Assembly: GCA_029721515.1 (NCBI GenBank)
Contig: CM056563.1
Span: 7,259,454 to 7,323,453, forward strand
From: Synanceia verrucosa
Taxonomy: Eukaryota; Chordata; Actinopteri; Perciformes; Synanceiidae
Direction of reading: 5' to 3'
Length of the DNA stretch: 64,000 nt
Positions within the stretch are counted from its first letter, which is position 1; each line of letters begins with the position of its first letter. The notes beneath the pieces are model-generated. The model did no database searches and had not been told where the DNA came from. It was given only the letters and a program-made list of their open reading frames with translations. Position numbers and translations under genes: made by a program. This document shows, in pieces, positions 25,028-36,299 of this stretch.

Positions 25028-25698
25028 GGCCAATTTATAGTACTCCGTAAAGTGACGTACGTAGAGACGGAGAGCCTGACGGAGAGCCTCTCCGTCGTCT
25101 CCGGGCGCAGGAATTTTTTTTTAACTGTCCGTCAATCCGTCAAGGGAAGACGGAGATGACAAGGGCTGTGATTGGTCCTCTAGTTACACCCTGCTGTGAA
25201 ATGCAGCCACTCTCCCTACACAGAAACAGACAGACAGGTCTCCTCTGCAGCAGCACGGACAGGACAGGAACTAAAGTATCGATTATCCTTGTGAAAGGCA
25301 AATCAAACACATTCAACCTGCTCAAAAAATCTATTTAATTCATTTAGTAATTATGGCTAGGGTATATTTACACAGAACATACCGAAAGTTGTTGGTTTGC
25401 GTTCGCTATTATCCGATTTTGTGTTGAAAAGAAAGAGGAAGAGGAGTTTTAAAGACTGAAAGCAATCGATGTTGTTCTCTTCTATCTCCCTCATAAATAA
25501 TTAAATCATAAAATAGTATTTTCCCCTGCTTTTATCTGCGATATTAAGGCAAATTGCTTCACTTTCCGAGGGGATGCATTTCACTGCAGGGCTGCACAAC
25601 ACGCATCATGACGGAGAAGTGCGAGGGCTCGAGGGGTCTCCGTAGCTACGGAGTCGGATAACGGATTACGCAGACGGAGAAGTATATTCCAGCCTTTA
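25028..25698. mobile_element. Probable MITE with CTCCGT-rich ends
   Basis: The left end begins GGCCAATTTATAGTACTCCG; the right end, read on the other strand, begins GGCTGGAATATACTTCTCCG. Both are followed by repeated ACGGAG/CTCCGT motifs. The imperfect ends over about 22 bases suggest a miniature inverted-repeat element. No clear TSD was found, so the superfamily is undetermined. Confidence 0.5.
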
Positions 25699-26505
25699 AA
25701 CCAAGCAACAGCAGAGGAGCTATGAATAACGAGTAGTTAATGCATTTTGAAATACCACAGGCATAGACAGTGGTTACTACCCTTCCATAGAAACAGGCAT
25801 ATGACAGAGATGAACACAGTGGGATAATACCAAAGATGAAGTAAGAGGATGATGAAATGTCACTGTAATTCAGTCCATAAGAAGAAAAGTCCTTCACTAA
25901 TAACCTTGTAGAAAGACAGCTATAGAGCTGAGCCAGCATCTGAGGCATTTATCATCTTCAGAGCACAAACACACCGTTAACATGCAGGCCATGTGGATGT
26001 CATATTTTTACGTAATCTGCAGGTTCTGTCATACTTTTAATTGAGTGAAAACACTTCGAGGGAGCACAGGAAAACCAATATGAACATACAGTACAGCAGC
26101 TGGAAAGAAGCAGAAGCAGAGCAACACAGTGTCAATGTCAAAGTAATATGAAATGCTGATTGCATTATTTCCCTGTAATTAAGTTGCAATCCTCATCTAT
26201 CACATTCCACACTTTTGTCATTTCATTCAAGAGAATGAAAAGCTAATGTTCAACTGATTTATGGACTGCTGTGGATTCTTCTTTTCTTTAATTACGACAA
26301 AACAACAAACAATTGCATCAAAACATGATGTGACATAAAGCAGACAGGGCGAAGAAAAAAGGGCACAAGTAATTAGAATAATATTTAAATGAAGCTTTGA
26401 AGATCTTTTCTCTTAAGTTCTCATATTGGCGAATTTCGTTAATTATTCCTCATTTCATTTGGATGAATCCCATGCTTGCACCCCATCTTAATTCCCCTCA
26501 CTTAT
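25699..26505. other. Gene-free, repeat-poor stretch
   Basis: No element ends or exons. The sequence around 25980-26480 is comparatively plain and is a candidate place to test for conserved non-coding sequence. Confidence 0.3.
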
Positions 26506-26509
26506 GGAT

Positions 26510-26563
26510 GCACCAATCCACTTTTTTCACTTCCGATACCTGAACTATAGTACTGCCCAATAC
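26510..26563 (+). mobile_element. hAT terminus fragment (GGATGCACCAAT type)
   Basis: TATGGATGCACCAATCC followed by TTCCGATACC resembles the left terminus of hAT elements such as that at 38031. The element hosts the insertion at 26564-27336. Its text may resume after 27345, but its right end was not found. Confidence 0.45.
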
Positions 26564-27336
26564 TAGGGCTGTAATGATATGCGTGTGAAAACCGAACCGA
26601 ACGGTTGTACTTTCATTGAACGCATGTTAGACCAAGGTATTATGGCATGCATTTTGCAGAGCTTCCCGTTGCTCACACAGCAACAAGCAAACACATTAAA
26701 ATGTTTGTCTGCAGAGTCGTTTCAGTCTTCCTTCAGATAAAACTCAATGCACGTTATGTCTGCCAGTGTGCTGTCTGAAGTCTGTTGTGATTACAGCAAT
26801 GAACAGAGAATTGTGTGATTTCTAATAATATGATTCACAAGAGAAGAGACTTTAAAACATCTACAACTACTAAACCTTTTCAAGATTCATGAAGCGTATA
26901 CTGGGGGCATTATAAGGGTCAGAGATATTTATTCTTTAGTATTTACTTGTGCATATAGTCACATGTTGTGATTTAAAACTAAGAAGGCATAAATTGACTT
27001 GGATTTCAAAATAGCGGTGTAAACACAGTCACATGGGATCTGGAGCTCTGTAGCTGCAGCTTGTTGCTGGATAACAGCTGACTTCACTGAAGACTACTCT
27101 GGTTTACTGTTTAACTGAGACCATCAGTGACTGTAGTCACACATGATCTCATACTCTGATTATAACACTGAACTCCTCGAGGAGCCAAAGACCATATTGA
27201 AGGGTGATGACATTTTTTTTAGATTAGTGTTTCAAATAAAATGCTTCTTCAATTTAAAAAATCGTGGGGTGTATCGAACCGTGGGTCAAAAATCGTGATA
27301 TCAATCAAATTAAGTTAGTGTATCGTTACAGCCCTA
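26564..27336 (+). mobile_element. hAT-like element, short sister of the THAP-bearing copy
   Basis: Ends TAGGGCTGTAATGAT and (other strand) TAGGGCTGTAACGATA, flanked by a perfect 8-bp duplication CCCAATAC (26556-26563 and 27337-27344). Apart from one internal deletion it is nearly identical to 44019-45481. The deleted part is the THAP-exon segment. It is non-autonomous and inserted into an older hAT. Confidence 0.92.
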
Positions 27337-27344
27337 CCCAATAC

Positions 27345-28480
27345 CATCCAATACAGAAAAGCAGCACTGAACTACCTCATAAACTATGGCTCATTGTGAG
27401 GAAAAGAGCAACATCAGACTTGATGTTTGGATTTTTATTCAAACAAACAAATATAAATATACTGTATTACAACATGTCACTTTATCAGCACATGACATTT
27501 GTAATCTCTTACTTAGCTTACTGTGTTCTTATCTTCTTGTGGTATTTTTGTATATATTGTTATAATGCTCATATTAATGGTTTGCACTATATTGCATTTT
27601 TGCACTATTTGCACTGTGTGTGTATATATATTAAATCTCCTTTAAATATTGTTTTAATCTCCTTATTTTTTATTACTGTATATGACAACTGTTGTGAAAG
27701 AATTTCCTTCACGAGAAATAAAGTTTTATCTTAAATAAACTCCTAAAATCGGAGCAACACCACATTAGCTCTAATAAACACTGTGTTTATAAAAAGAACA
27801 TCTCTTTCTCTTTTCCGATCTAGAATTTTCTGCAATATCAGAACCAATACTTCTCCAACCACTGAAAACAGGTATCAGTGAGCACAAAAGCAGAAGTTGT
27901 CAAGTTCTCGTCAACCCGCAACATTTGGGATATTTTCGAGGGGAAAATTTGGGACATTTTTGGGGACAGGTTTAAATGAGGACTGGTCATCCAAAACGGG
28001 AACTGTCCCCAGAAATCAGGGACGTCTGCTCACCTTAATTTGAAGCAGCAAATCGTTATTCATTCTATTCAATTGTAGAATATTCTTGTTTAAGCTTTAA
28101 ATGTACCTCATTTGTTAATAATAAATGGGTCAGTTTCTGTCATATCTACTGTTGCTGACTATTGTTCTCTGTTTGAATAATATCACTAGATCAAGACTAT
28201 TCTATCAGCCCATACAACAAAATAAGTAACAAAAGTCTGATTTGTGCTGACATTGAATCGGTTATTATGAAGCAGCAATATCAGGCTTGCAGGAAGGTTT
28301 CCAGCCAGTGAGGATTGTTTTCTTGGCAGCTGTTGTAGCAGGGAAGTGTCAATGCTTTTGTCTTATTCTGGCTGATTGTGAATGTGTCTCAAAGTGTTAG
28401 GGACATTGTGATAAAGAAAAGTTAATCAATGGTTTCGCACAGATGTACCTGTAGTTAATCTTATTTAAAAACATAATTAG
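27345..28480. repeat. Repeat-derived block with retroposon-like tail
   Basis: Contains a GAAATAAAGTTTTATCTTAA tail near 27714-27733 of the kind seen at fish LINE/SINE 3' ends, an unassigned repeat-like block near 27890-28040, and a block at 28060-28135 related to the 9291/9411 direct repeat. A 156-codon frame at 27264-27734 crosses an element end and is AT-biased, so it is not called as a gene. Confidence 0.4.
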
Positions 28481-28482
28481 GG

Positions 28483-28870
28483 ATGAATAAGTCCGATATT
28501 GGCATATGTATTGGTTCCAATTAGGGCTGGGACGGTAACCACATCACCACAATACCGTGGTCATGTGATGCCTACCACGGTGTTGAGCTTATTACCGTCA
28601 TCACCACAATATATTAAATTAATGATAAAAAACACAAAAATGAAAAAAAACGCTACCCCTGCCGCAATCCCACCGATATGAAAGTAAAGAAGTAATTCAG
28701 TTTATTTATATTTGTTTATTAAGGAAAGAAATGTTTAAGTCAAGTCTGATATTGCTTTAAACAAAAGAATATCCCAGTCTCTTCCACGCAATGAGACATA
28801 GTTTGTTCGGTAATTCAACGCTGCTTTTCTGTATCAGAATCGGATCGTTACTGGGCAATACTAAACCTCA
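28483..28870. mobile_element. hAT-like terminus pieces
   Basis: An AGGGATGAATAAGTCCGATA terminus-like text is followed at 28522 by TAGGGCTGGGACGGTAACCA, the start of a second hAT-type end. GAATCGGATCGTTACTGG near 28840 looks like the resumption of the first. It is probably one element partly inserted in another. No TSD was read. Confidence 0.35.
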
Positions 28871-29870
28871 GACATCGGTATGGGAAATGAATAAACATAA
28901 TGTAGCCAGTGAACTATCAAAGTTGAATTACCCTCCACTGTAGAGCAAGTCTTTTCAGATTTTGGGAGCAACAGAGAGATCCTGCTGCCAACTGGTTGGC
29001 ATTGTTGACATGCATTGCTGACTTTAAATGTTATATTGACAAAAAGCTGTTTTACTGTTAAGGTTATTGATCAGTTTGAACAGTCGTGTTCTACTTGTTT
29101 TTATAGCCCCCAACTGGCAAGAAGAATCCGTATTTCTTGCTGTTGTAAATTTTACCATCGCCAAAACTCAAATCACTGATGAATGGTGGCTTGCTAGTTA
29201 TGGCTCCCAGTACTGTTGGGTCTGTCTTGAGACGAATCAATAACTGTGCTGTAATCTCTCCGATTTCATTTTACAACAGACACTGGAGAAGAGAGTTGCT
29301 TTTTCAAATATTTGAAAGCATACCAGCCTTATGTTTTAATTAAGCAGCAAAATATGTTTTCAAACTACAACCACTGACATGGCAACAATGATACATAACT
29401 GCTCCAAAGCTAGCTAAGATTTAAATATTCCCAACCATGCCGGCAAAACAACACAGAGAGAGAGTTTCCAAGCCTCTGTTGAAACAAACCAGACAGCTTT
29501 CAGAGAAGTTCACACAATTTCCAGACAAGTTTGAGCCAGATGAGTGTGATGGTCAGACCACTAAAGAGCAGGGCAAAGAGCCATGTCTATGTAACAGGTA
29601 GAGTAGCACAGTTAAGTATGAACTTTTACTCATTGAGCTCCACACTGTGATCTAAAAACAGGTGAAGGCATCATCATGCTCTGCTCAAACTCATTTGTTT
29701 TGGGATGTTATGCCATGAAAAAATAAATGAACAAACCCTCCATACATGTAATTGTTGCGACACTTAAGAGAGAGAGAGAAAAAAAAGTGTGCTAAACAAA
29801 TGAAATATTCATTCACTCTGCAAACAAGACCATGTTTATGGGTACTACATTACAATACTACACTATACAC
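28871..29870. other. Gene-free stretch
   Basis: No exons or element ends recognised. Confidence 0.3.
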
Positions 29871-29999
29871 TACAGGTGTGACGATACACTCAGCTCACGA
29901 GACGAGACGATACACAACACTGGGTTCACGAGAATGAGACAAAATTTTCACGTTATTTTAAGAAAACTAAAACGACAAAATATTATGATTGCAATCATG

Positions 30000-30370
30000 A
30001 TTATAACCAACTAGGATTCGCATAAAAATAAAACAATTCATAAAAAATACATTTAATCACTTTTAGTCAAAGTCAATGTTGTGCGCAACATGAGGTGAGA
30101 TGTGTCTCAGCTGAATTTGATGATGCTCCAGCAGATATAAGGGGAACTCTTTTTCACTCTGGTGTTGGACTTTATAGACGGTCAAAGACCGGTGCTCATT
30201 AGGAGCAATGTTTTTCATGAAGCACCGGGGACGCATCATTTCGGTAAAAACATGGCCGTAGCTCTTCATGTGCCTCACCAACATTACAGAAATGCATTGT
30301 TTGCATCTTTAAATCATCCTGTATTTGAAGTGTTGAGCCAGGAAGTTCAAATCTGCCACTATCTTTCTAA
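30000..30370 (+). repeat. Diverged direct duplication, copy 1
   Basis: Matches 31140-31513 along its length with many substitutions and small indels, for example shared ATACATTTAATCACTTTTAG and ATGTGCCTCACCA. Both copies run straight into a Harbinger-type insertion at the same relative site. Confidence 0.75.
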
Positions 30371-30789
30371 AGGTGGTTTCACACCATGCAGAGCAGTACG
30401 TACCGCGTCCAAGTTGCTAGGCTACAGATCAAGCGGACAGCCCTGGCTTTATTTATGATGATGAGGAAGAGGAGGAAGAGGAGATCCATAATAAGAAGAG
30501 CTTGGGTACTTGCCACTGAGGAGAGGCAGGAAGTGGAGAGTTTTGTCTCGTCCAGGAGCTGCAGTCTTGTGTCCCACAGCTCGCCAAATTGCTATATGGC
30601 AAGAATCAGTCTTTCCTACATCCTTTACATGCTTTTCCCTCCTTTCTGTGCAGCTCCTGCAGCGTGCAAGAGTGCAAACTACACCCCGGTGCTGCACTCT
30701 CCTCAGCAGACCGCTGCGCCTTTACGCGGCACGACCACATACACAATGGATGGCTTTCTCTCAGCGCACCTACTCCTGTAAAAGCAGCT
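30371..30789 (+). mobile_element. PIF/Harbinger-like non-autonomous element, copy 1
   Basis: Starts AGGTGGTTTCACACC and ends AAAAGCAGCT (inverted ends), flanked by TAA on both sides (30368-30370 and 30790-30792), the three-base target typical of Harbinger. The inside is homologous to 39690-40322 (opposite orientation) and 31514-31795. Confidence 0.7.
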
Positions 30790-31139
30790 TAACTTTAAGC
30801 TTAAGTGCTGCAGTTGTTGCTTTCCTTCCCCTTCTTTGTCTCAGTTTATTTTACTGTCACTCTTCGGTCAAAAATGGAGGCATGGATAGCTCAAAGCTCT
30901 TTCTGCCCCATTCTCGCGAGACATCTTTTCACTAAACACAAAATATCGTCATGATTTGATCTTGCGAGATCTTGTGCCATGAGATCTCGTCACAACCCTA
31001 CAAAATATATGTCTGGACAAACAATCATTTAACTCTATTTCTTTTATTAAACAGAATTTATTTAAGTCTACCTCATATATAATTCATAAAATACACACAT
31101 TGATGCTACAGGTCATAATGTATGAGTTATTAAATATGA

Positions 31140-31513
31140 TTCCCATAAAAATCAAACAATAATTCATAAAAAAAATACATTTAATCACTTTTAGTCAAAA
31201 TCAAAGTTGTACATTCAGCAGCATGATGTCAGATGTGTCTGAGCTGAATGTGGTGATGCTACAGCATATATAATGGGAATGCTTTTCATTTGTTCTGGTG
31301 TTGCACTTTATAGACGGTCCCTGTCTCCTCAACTGCTGATGCTCATTAAGAACAATGTTTTCCGTGGAGTACCGGAGACACATCGTTTCAGTAAAAATAC
31401 GGTCATAGCTCATCATGTGCCTCACCAGCACTGCAGAAATGCATTGTTTGTGTCTTTAGATCATACTGTATTTGATGTACTGATCCAGGAAGTTTAAAGC
31501 TGCCACTACCTAA
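31140..31513 (+). repeat. Diverged direct duplication, copy 2
   Basis: Counterpart of 30000-30370. Its left neighbour (31001-31139) is unrelated to the left end of the 29871 element, so the duplication covers only the internal part and the Harbinger insert. Confidence 0.75.
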
Positions 31514-31795
31514 AGCTGGTTTCATACCGAATGTAAAGTCTGGCATAAGCACAGAGCAGGACACACCGCAACCAAGTTGCTAGGTGACGGATCGAGCAGA
31601 AAGCCCTGGCTTTATTTATGCTGATGAGGAAGAGGAGGAGGAGATCTGCAACAAGAAGAGTGTGGGTACAGGCCACTTTGAGGGAAGGCAGAATGTGGAG
31701 AGTTTTGACTTGTACAAGAGCCACACTCTCGTGTCCCACAGCTCACCAAATTTCAGAATAACTGTAGGTTGCAAGAGTCAGTTCATCATGTAGCT
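31514..31795 (+). mobile_element. PIF/Harbinger-like non-autonomous element, copy 2 (shortened)
   Basis: Starts AGCTGGTTTCATACC and ends ATCATGTAGCT, flanked by TAA (31511-31513 and 31796-31798). At 282 bp it lacks the 3' part present in copy 1. Confidence 0.65.
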
Positions 31796-31798
31796 TAA

Positions 31799-32545
31799 TC
31801 ACCATTTTCTCTTGTTTTGGATTTACGAGTACCCTATGACACCGCCTTGTGCAGTTTAATGAGATTTAGCTATATGTGCATCAAGAGTCTTGTTTAGACA
31901 AGACACTGGAGATGTCATGTAAAAGTACACTCAAGGGCTAATTGATGTGCAGGTTGAGCTTTCTGAAATTTGAAGTATTAACACAGATACTCTGAGTAGC
32001 AGCTGAAAATAAAAAGGCAGCGAGACGCACAGAAAACACACTGAGAACTGCATGTTAGGAGTAGACTGCACAGTCCAGAAGTCGGTATTATTCCACCAAA
32101 TCTCTCTGTCAGTGCAAAGTATAATCTTTAACTTATTCAAAGCTGTAGACTCAAAGATGTGCTTTAATTTGACTATTTGGGAAAATAATTCCTGTTCTTT
32201 TCTAGGGATGGGAAAAATAAAAGACTCTTCAATGCATCACAAATTATCCCTGGAACGATTGCGTTTTGATATAGATAAGTTAATAACAATCAAAATTTGA
32301 AATATTAAATTAGTCGGCCTGCTGCACAGTGCTACAGAAAACAGTTTGGATTTTGAGGTCGAGCAGAAGGTGCGGGGCAAATTAATACTTTGGAAATGCT
32401 ACAAATCAGCAAAACCACATTGACCATTCCACTCGGAGTTGAGAGAAAAGCAGCTCGTTCCTGATGGCTGCCAGAGGACTATTGAGCAGCTGCCACTCAA
32501 CTCAGATAGGGCCAAATGTATTACTAAATCCATTGCAAAAAATTG
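31799..32545. other. Gene-free stretch
   Basis: No exon or element recognised. Confidence 0.3.

Positions 32546-32576
<31 letters not shown>
32546..32576. repeat. Poly-A tract
   Basis: About 31 consecutive A residues. It could mark a retroposed insertion, but no source gene or target duplication was identified. Confidence 0.9.
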
Positions 32577-32578
<2 letters not shown>

Positions 32579-32836
32579 AAATAAATAAGAATAAAATGTG
32601 TATTTTTTTTCCACATTCTTCTGTATTGAGTTTGAATGCAAGATGCATTTATTATTGATTGTTCATAGAAAGTCACATTTGTGACAAGAAAAGCCTTTTC
32701 CCTAATAAAAAATGGTTGTTTGGTCAACCCCCTTTTTTTTGTTACCAAAAAAGCTCCAAACAACAGACACGGCTCCTCTTTTTGGCACAAGTTCTTCTGT
32801 GTCATCATGTCAAACTATTTCTGCAGTTGCAGCTGC

Positions 32837-33011
32837 TGTTGTGTCCGCCACGCGGTGGCATAGTATTGCTGGGGTGCACAGTGAGAAGAGAAGAAGAAAT
32901 AGAGTATGCATGTGTGATGGGAAGGTGTATACGTCTGGCTAATAAAGTAGCTCATAAGGAGCAGTCCAGTCTCCCGTGATTATTTCACTTTAGCCTCCTA
33001 TAAACATAACA
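32837..33011 (+). mobile_element. Putative LTR of a retrotransposon (solo or 3'-deleted element)
   Basis: A segment beginning TGTTGTGTCCGCC and ending CATAACA (TG...CA ends) contains an AATAAA signal at 32941-32946. It is followed by AATTGGTGAAGATG, where TGG at 33015 could start a primer-binding site. A short gag-like frame follows 44 bases later. There is no second LTR in the window. The assignment rests on this arrangement and is tentative. Confidence 0.4.
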
Positions 33012-33054
33012 AATTGGTGAAGATGTCTCAACTCTCTTCTCAACTTGGAGGAAA

Positions 33055-33198
33055 ATGTTCCGGGATTACCTGTTAGCCATACATGCTACTGGCAATGCCT
33101 GGCCTGAGGCTATACGACAGGCCCTGCTCATCCATGCCCTCGGTGCCGAAGGACAACACCACATAATCGCCGCAACGCAACAGCTAAGCACTAAGTAA
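33055..33198 (+). pseudogene. Gag-like remnant of an LTR retrotransposon (Ty3/Gypsy-like)
   Basis: A 47-codon frame begins MFRDYLLAIHATG and includes a QALLIHALGAEGQ segment. That pattern recalls the F-x-x-Y-L ... LLLHCLG-x-EGQ motif of the capsid region of vertebrate Ty3/Gypsy-type gag proteins (family recognition from memory). It stops early and nothing of pol follows, so the element is a deletion remnant. Confidence 0.45.
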
Positions 33199-33396
33199 TG
33201 TGTGCCCCGCGGTCGCCCCGTGTGTGTTGCACAAGAGTGAAAGGGTCCCGTCTGTCGCGCGGCATTCCAAACGTTGTGTAAGGAGATACACCAGTATAGC
33301 AGTAGACTGAATTATTATTATTTTAATTTTTTTTTTTTTTTTTATATTTATATTTATATTTATATTTTTATATATACTGTATATATAATATTTTTT

Positions 33397-33429
<33 letters not shown>

Positions 33430-33515
33430 TTTTTTTATTATTATTTTTTTTAATAAATAAATAAATAATTTCACACGGGTATTTGGCATGAACCGGTATA
33501 CCGCCCAGCACTACA
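33199..33515. repeat. AT-rich low complexity and a hAT-type right end
   Basis: T-runs and TA/ATTT repeats occupy about 33310-33470. The block closes with GGTATACCGCCCAGCACTA (33497-33515), a common hAT-type terminus. The matching left end was not identified. Confidence 0.55.
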
Positions 33516-35148
33516 AAAAGGCATGTAAAAACTGCATAAAAGTACATTCAGCCTGTATTTTTGTAGAGTGGCTACTGTGTCAGTAAAACGAGAATAGATG
33601 GGTCATCATCAGGTCAGCTCACCTGAAGTAAACCTGGCCCGTTGATGTTTGTAACTTCAGAACAGGGCTAACCCCTTTCACTTTAATCAGCACTGCACTG
33701 CTACATTCAGTTTTGACATGCTGCTAGCTTCATTCTCAATATCACTCCACACAATCGACCACACACTTGCTAATGTTTACACCACAATTTCAAGCAAGCA
33801 AACAATGTGCACCTTTTTAACCTCCTACCTCTACTGAAAATTGTTTTCCCTCATGATGTTACTCTGCAGTAAATTGTGCAAAACCTGTCAGATGCTGGTG
33901 GCTCCAGTTTACCCTCCCCACGAGTGAGGTAAACGAAGAGCACAGAAAATTCCAATTTGTACAATTTGTAGGCTGCAAAAGAAATTTGAGACTGCAATAA
34001 TCAATGGAGAATCATGACAACCTTTTTCATCATAGATGTTATATCAATGTGTTCGAAGTCAAACTGTGTTTTCTGTGGAAAATTCTAATTGAGAAGCTTA
34101 GAACTCAATTCCAGGACATTCCCTAGGCATTTCATAAAATTAAAAATATATGCAGTCCTTTATTTTTAAACAAATTTATTAGAGCACCACCCAGTCTAAG
34201 TTGTTTGCCACATTTAAATATAAAGTTTAAACAGTTAAAATATCTCATTCCTCTTGAAAATGGTGAAGCGTAGGGAACTCAGTAAGAAAGAGAGTCTGAA
34301 TGAAAGCTCTTCATGATGCTGGAGGCTCTTTGAGACAAACAGGACAGGTGGTCTAATAAATGTGTTAAGCTCTGTATATAAAATTTCATTTATTTTCCTG
34401 CTGAAATATTATGTTTTCCAGCACAGAACACCAACATGTTACATAGATATATCAGTCCTGCACTAATTGCTGCGCACAGTCACACTCAAAAAGCAGTGAA
34501 ATGAAAGGCAGCACTCTGGGCTCTATTCTTTCTCACGACACTTCGTTCTATGCCGTGGATTCTCGGATGGTTTGACAGAATCTGTGCAAATTAGTGTCTC
34601 ATTAAACCTGATGGGCTATACTGACACTCAACTTACTAGACAAAGAGAAGGAGGGTAGGGCTTTGCACACTAACAAAGGAAAGATCACACCTGACACTAG
34701 CGCATACAAAAGCGAGGATGGCTGTTCATTGAAAGCTATAAATATTTGTGTTCAGTCATTTTGTGGCTATATTTAGGGAATGGGTGCAAGTATGTTCATA
34801 ACAATGTCACGACAGCCAATTCATGTCAAAGACAGAATATGTGACATTGTAAATATGTGACAGTATTTGTTTCTATAGTATTACAGGTACCTCAGATGCC
34901 GTCAGAACTCAAGACCAATGAATAGAAAATGTGTTTGGAGGCAGTAAACTTACTTTGAATGCATCCAGGGAACACACTAATTTTCTCTGATAATGCTACA
35001 TTGTGAACTGTGAATTTCTCTGTGAGATGAATAAAGTATGTATCTCTATCTATCTACATTGTGCACCACAAATCTGTGATGAACGCTTCAGGAAAAGAGT
35101 TGACATTAACTGTTAGCAGCTAGTAAGCAGTACAAAGCGAATCACAAA
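33516..35148. other. Gene-free stretch with retroposon tail
   Basis: No gene. GATGAATAAAGTATGTATCT with TATC units at about 35028-35057 resembles the 3' tail of fish LINE/SINE insertions; no body could be assigned. Confidence 0.35.
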
Positions 35149-35152
35149 TTAG

Positions 35153-35522
35153 TTCTTTGAGTGCCATTGATGTATTTTGCAGTCAAGTGCTTTTATGGTA
35201 GCGGGTCGTTGATCACGGTCTCCCGCAGGAGATCAATGCAGGAAGTAGAGACGATCGTGATTAGAGAGAAAGCCAAATGGATTCCGGACAAAAAGTGGGG
35301 TTTAGGGTGGGAGTGGCCGCTAAGTCAGATAAAACAAGAATGGAACAAGGTAAAAACAAACATTTTTTTCATGATGAAATAGTCTCTTCTTTAATTTGAG
35401 CTATTCAGTGTTTTCAGAGACAGTACAAAATATTCTGTGGGTCTAGAAATATGACTCAAAATGGGCAAAAAAGGCTGGCACAAGGCACTTTCAGTTTTAA
35501 AAAACAGCTGGCACTCAAAGAG
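35153..35522. mobile_element. piggyBac-like miniature element
   Basis: The ends TTCTTTGAGTGCCA and (other strand) CTCTTTGAGTGCCA are inverted repeats, flanked by TTAG (35149-35152) and TTAA (35523-35526), probably a decayed TTAA duplication. The 370-bp interior has a 73-codon frame with no recognised domain. The terminus type matches the 87-bp element at 14260. Confidence 0.55.
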
Positions 35523-35573
35523 TTAATGGATATCGGGTAACATTGGGCGTCCGTAAAATCTACCGTTATCAAA

Positions 35574-36290
35574 GTCAAATTCAAAGTCAAATTCAGCTTT
35601 ATTGTCAATTCTGTAGCATGTACAGTACATACAAAGGACTGAAATTACAATTCTCTCAAACCTTGGTGTATGAAAAATAAAGTCAAATAAAATATAAAAT
35701 ACAAAGGAGTGCAATTAAAAGAAAAGTAACAGAGATAATAATAAATAGACAAGGCAAATACAGTCAGTGCAAATATATAGTTATAGTGCAAATATTAGCA
35801 AAGGTTAGCTTATTGTATGGTTAAGATGAGTAAAGTGAACAAAGTAGGGGTGCGCTTATTTCGTTCCTGAGATTGTTCAAGTGTTGGGGGGGGCAGAGTA
35901 GGGAGAGAGTTCAGGCAGTTTTTATGGGGGGTGTAAGAGTCCATGGTGTGTGGTGGGGGGAGGGGGTGGCAAGGACAGCGTTCATCCGGGGTGGGGAGGG
36001 GGAATCAGAATCAATGGTGTGTAAGTGGGGGCAAAGCAGGGAAAGAGTTCAGCATCCTGACAGCCTGGTGGATGAAGCTGTCCCCTCAGTCTGCTGGTCC
36101 TGGCCCTCAGGCTCCTCAGTCTTCTTCCTGATGGCAACGGGCTGAAGAAGCTGTGTGACGGGTGAGTGGGGTCCTTTGCGATGCACAGGGCTTTATGAGT
36201 GAGACAAGAGGGGTAGAGGTCTTGCAGAGATGGAACAAAAGTACCGACGATCTTCTCAGCTGCTCTCACGACAGCCTTCTCGGCCTGACA
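35574..36290 (-). mobile_element. LINE 3' end (Rex1/L2-type), minus strand
   Basis: A 5'-truncated non-LTR retrotransposon. Coding remnant at 35982-36269, and 3' UTR-like sequence down to about 35574, ending in the TCAGCTTTATTGTCAATTCT type tail. G-rich repeats at 35885-36010 lie between. The upstream part of the element is absent. Confidence 0.75.
35982..36269 (-). pseudogene. C-terminal remnant of LINE reverse transcriptase protein
   Basis: The minus-strand frame begins RAAEKIVGTFVPSLQDLY and continues AKDPTHPSHSFFSPLPSGRR then LRARTSRL. These are hallmark C-terminal segments of fish Rex1/L2-type LINE polyproteins (family knowledge). The RT catalytic domain and the endonuclease are missing. 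The frame drifts after the RTSRL segment. Confidence 0.8.
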
Positions 36291-36299
36291 GGCTGCTCA

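Larger units (their letters stand above)
29871..31000. mobile_element. Probable DNA transposon with GTGACGA ends, containing a Harbinger insert
   Basis: The left end TACAGGTGTGACGA and the right end (other strand) TAGGGTTGTGACGA agree at 11 of 14. Both are followed by repeated ACGAGAC or AGATCTCG motifs. The interior 30000-30370 is duplicated in diverged form at 31140-31513. A Harbinger-type insert occupies 30371-30789. No matching TSD was found, so the superfamily is left open. Confidence 0.5.

Noticed and set aside
27264..27734. 156-codon plus-strand frame
   Set aside because: It begins inside the right end of the 26564-27336 element, crosses its boundary and is Tyr/Ile/His-rich as expected from AT-rich repeat DNA.
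30386..30935. 131- and 141-codon overlapping plus frames
   Set aside because: They lie within a Harbinger-type MITE and its host element. Different frames are open in parallel and none is conserved in the sister copies.
30063..31431. Similar minus-strand frames starting MLVRHM in both halves of the 30.0/31.1 kb duplication
   Set aside because: The similarity is explained by the DNA duplication. Indels change frame between the copies, arguing against protein selection.
33184..33489. Lys/Ile/Tyr-repeat minus frame
   Set aside because: Translation of TA and poly-T low-complexity DNA.
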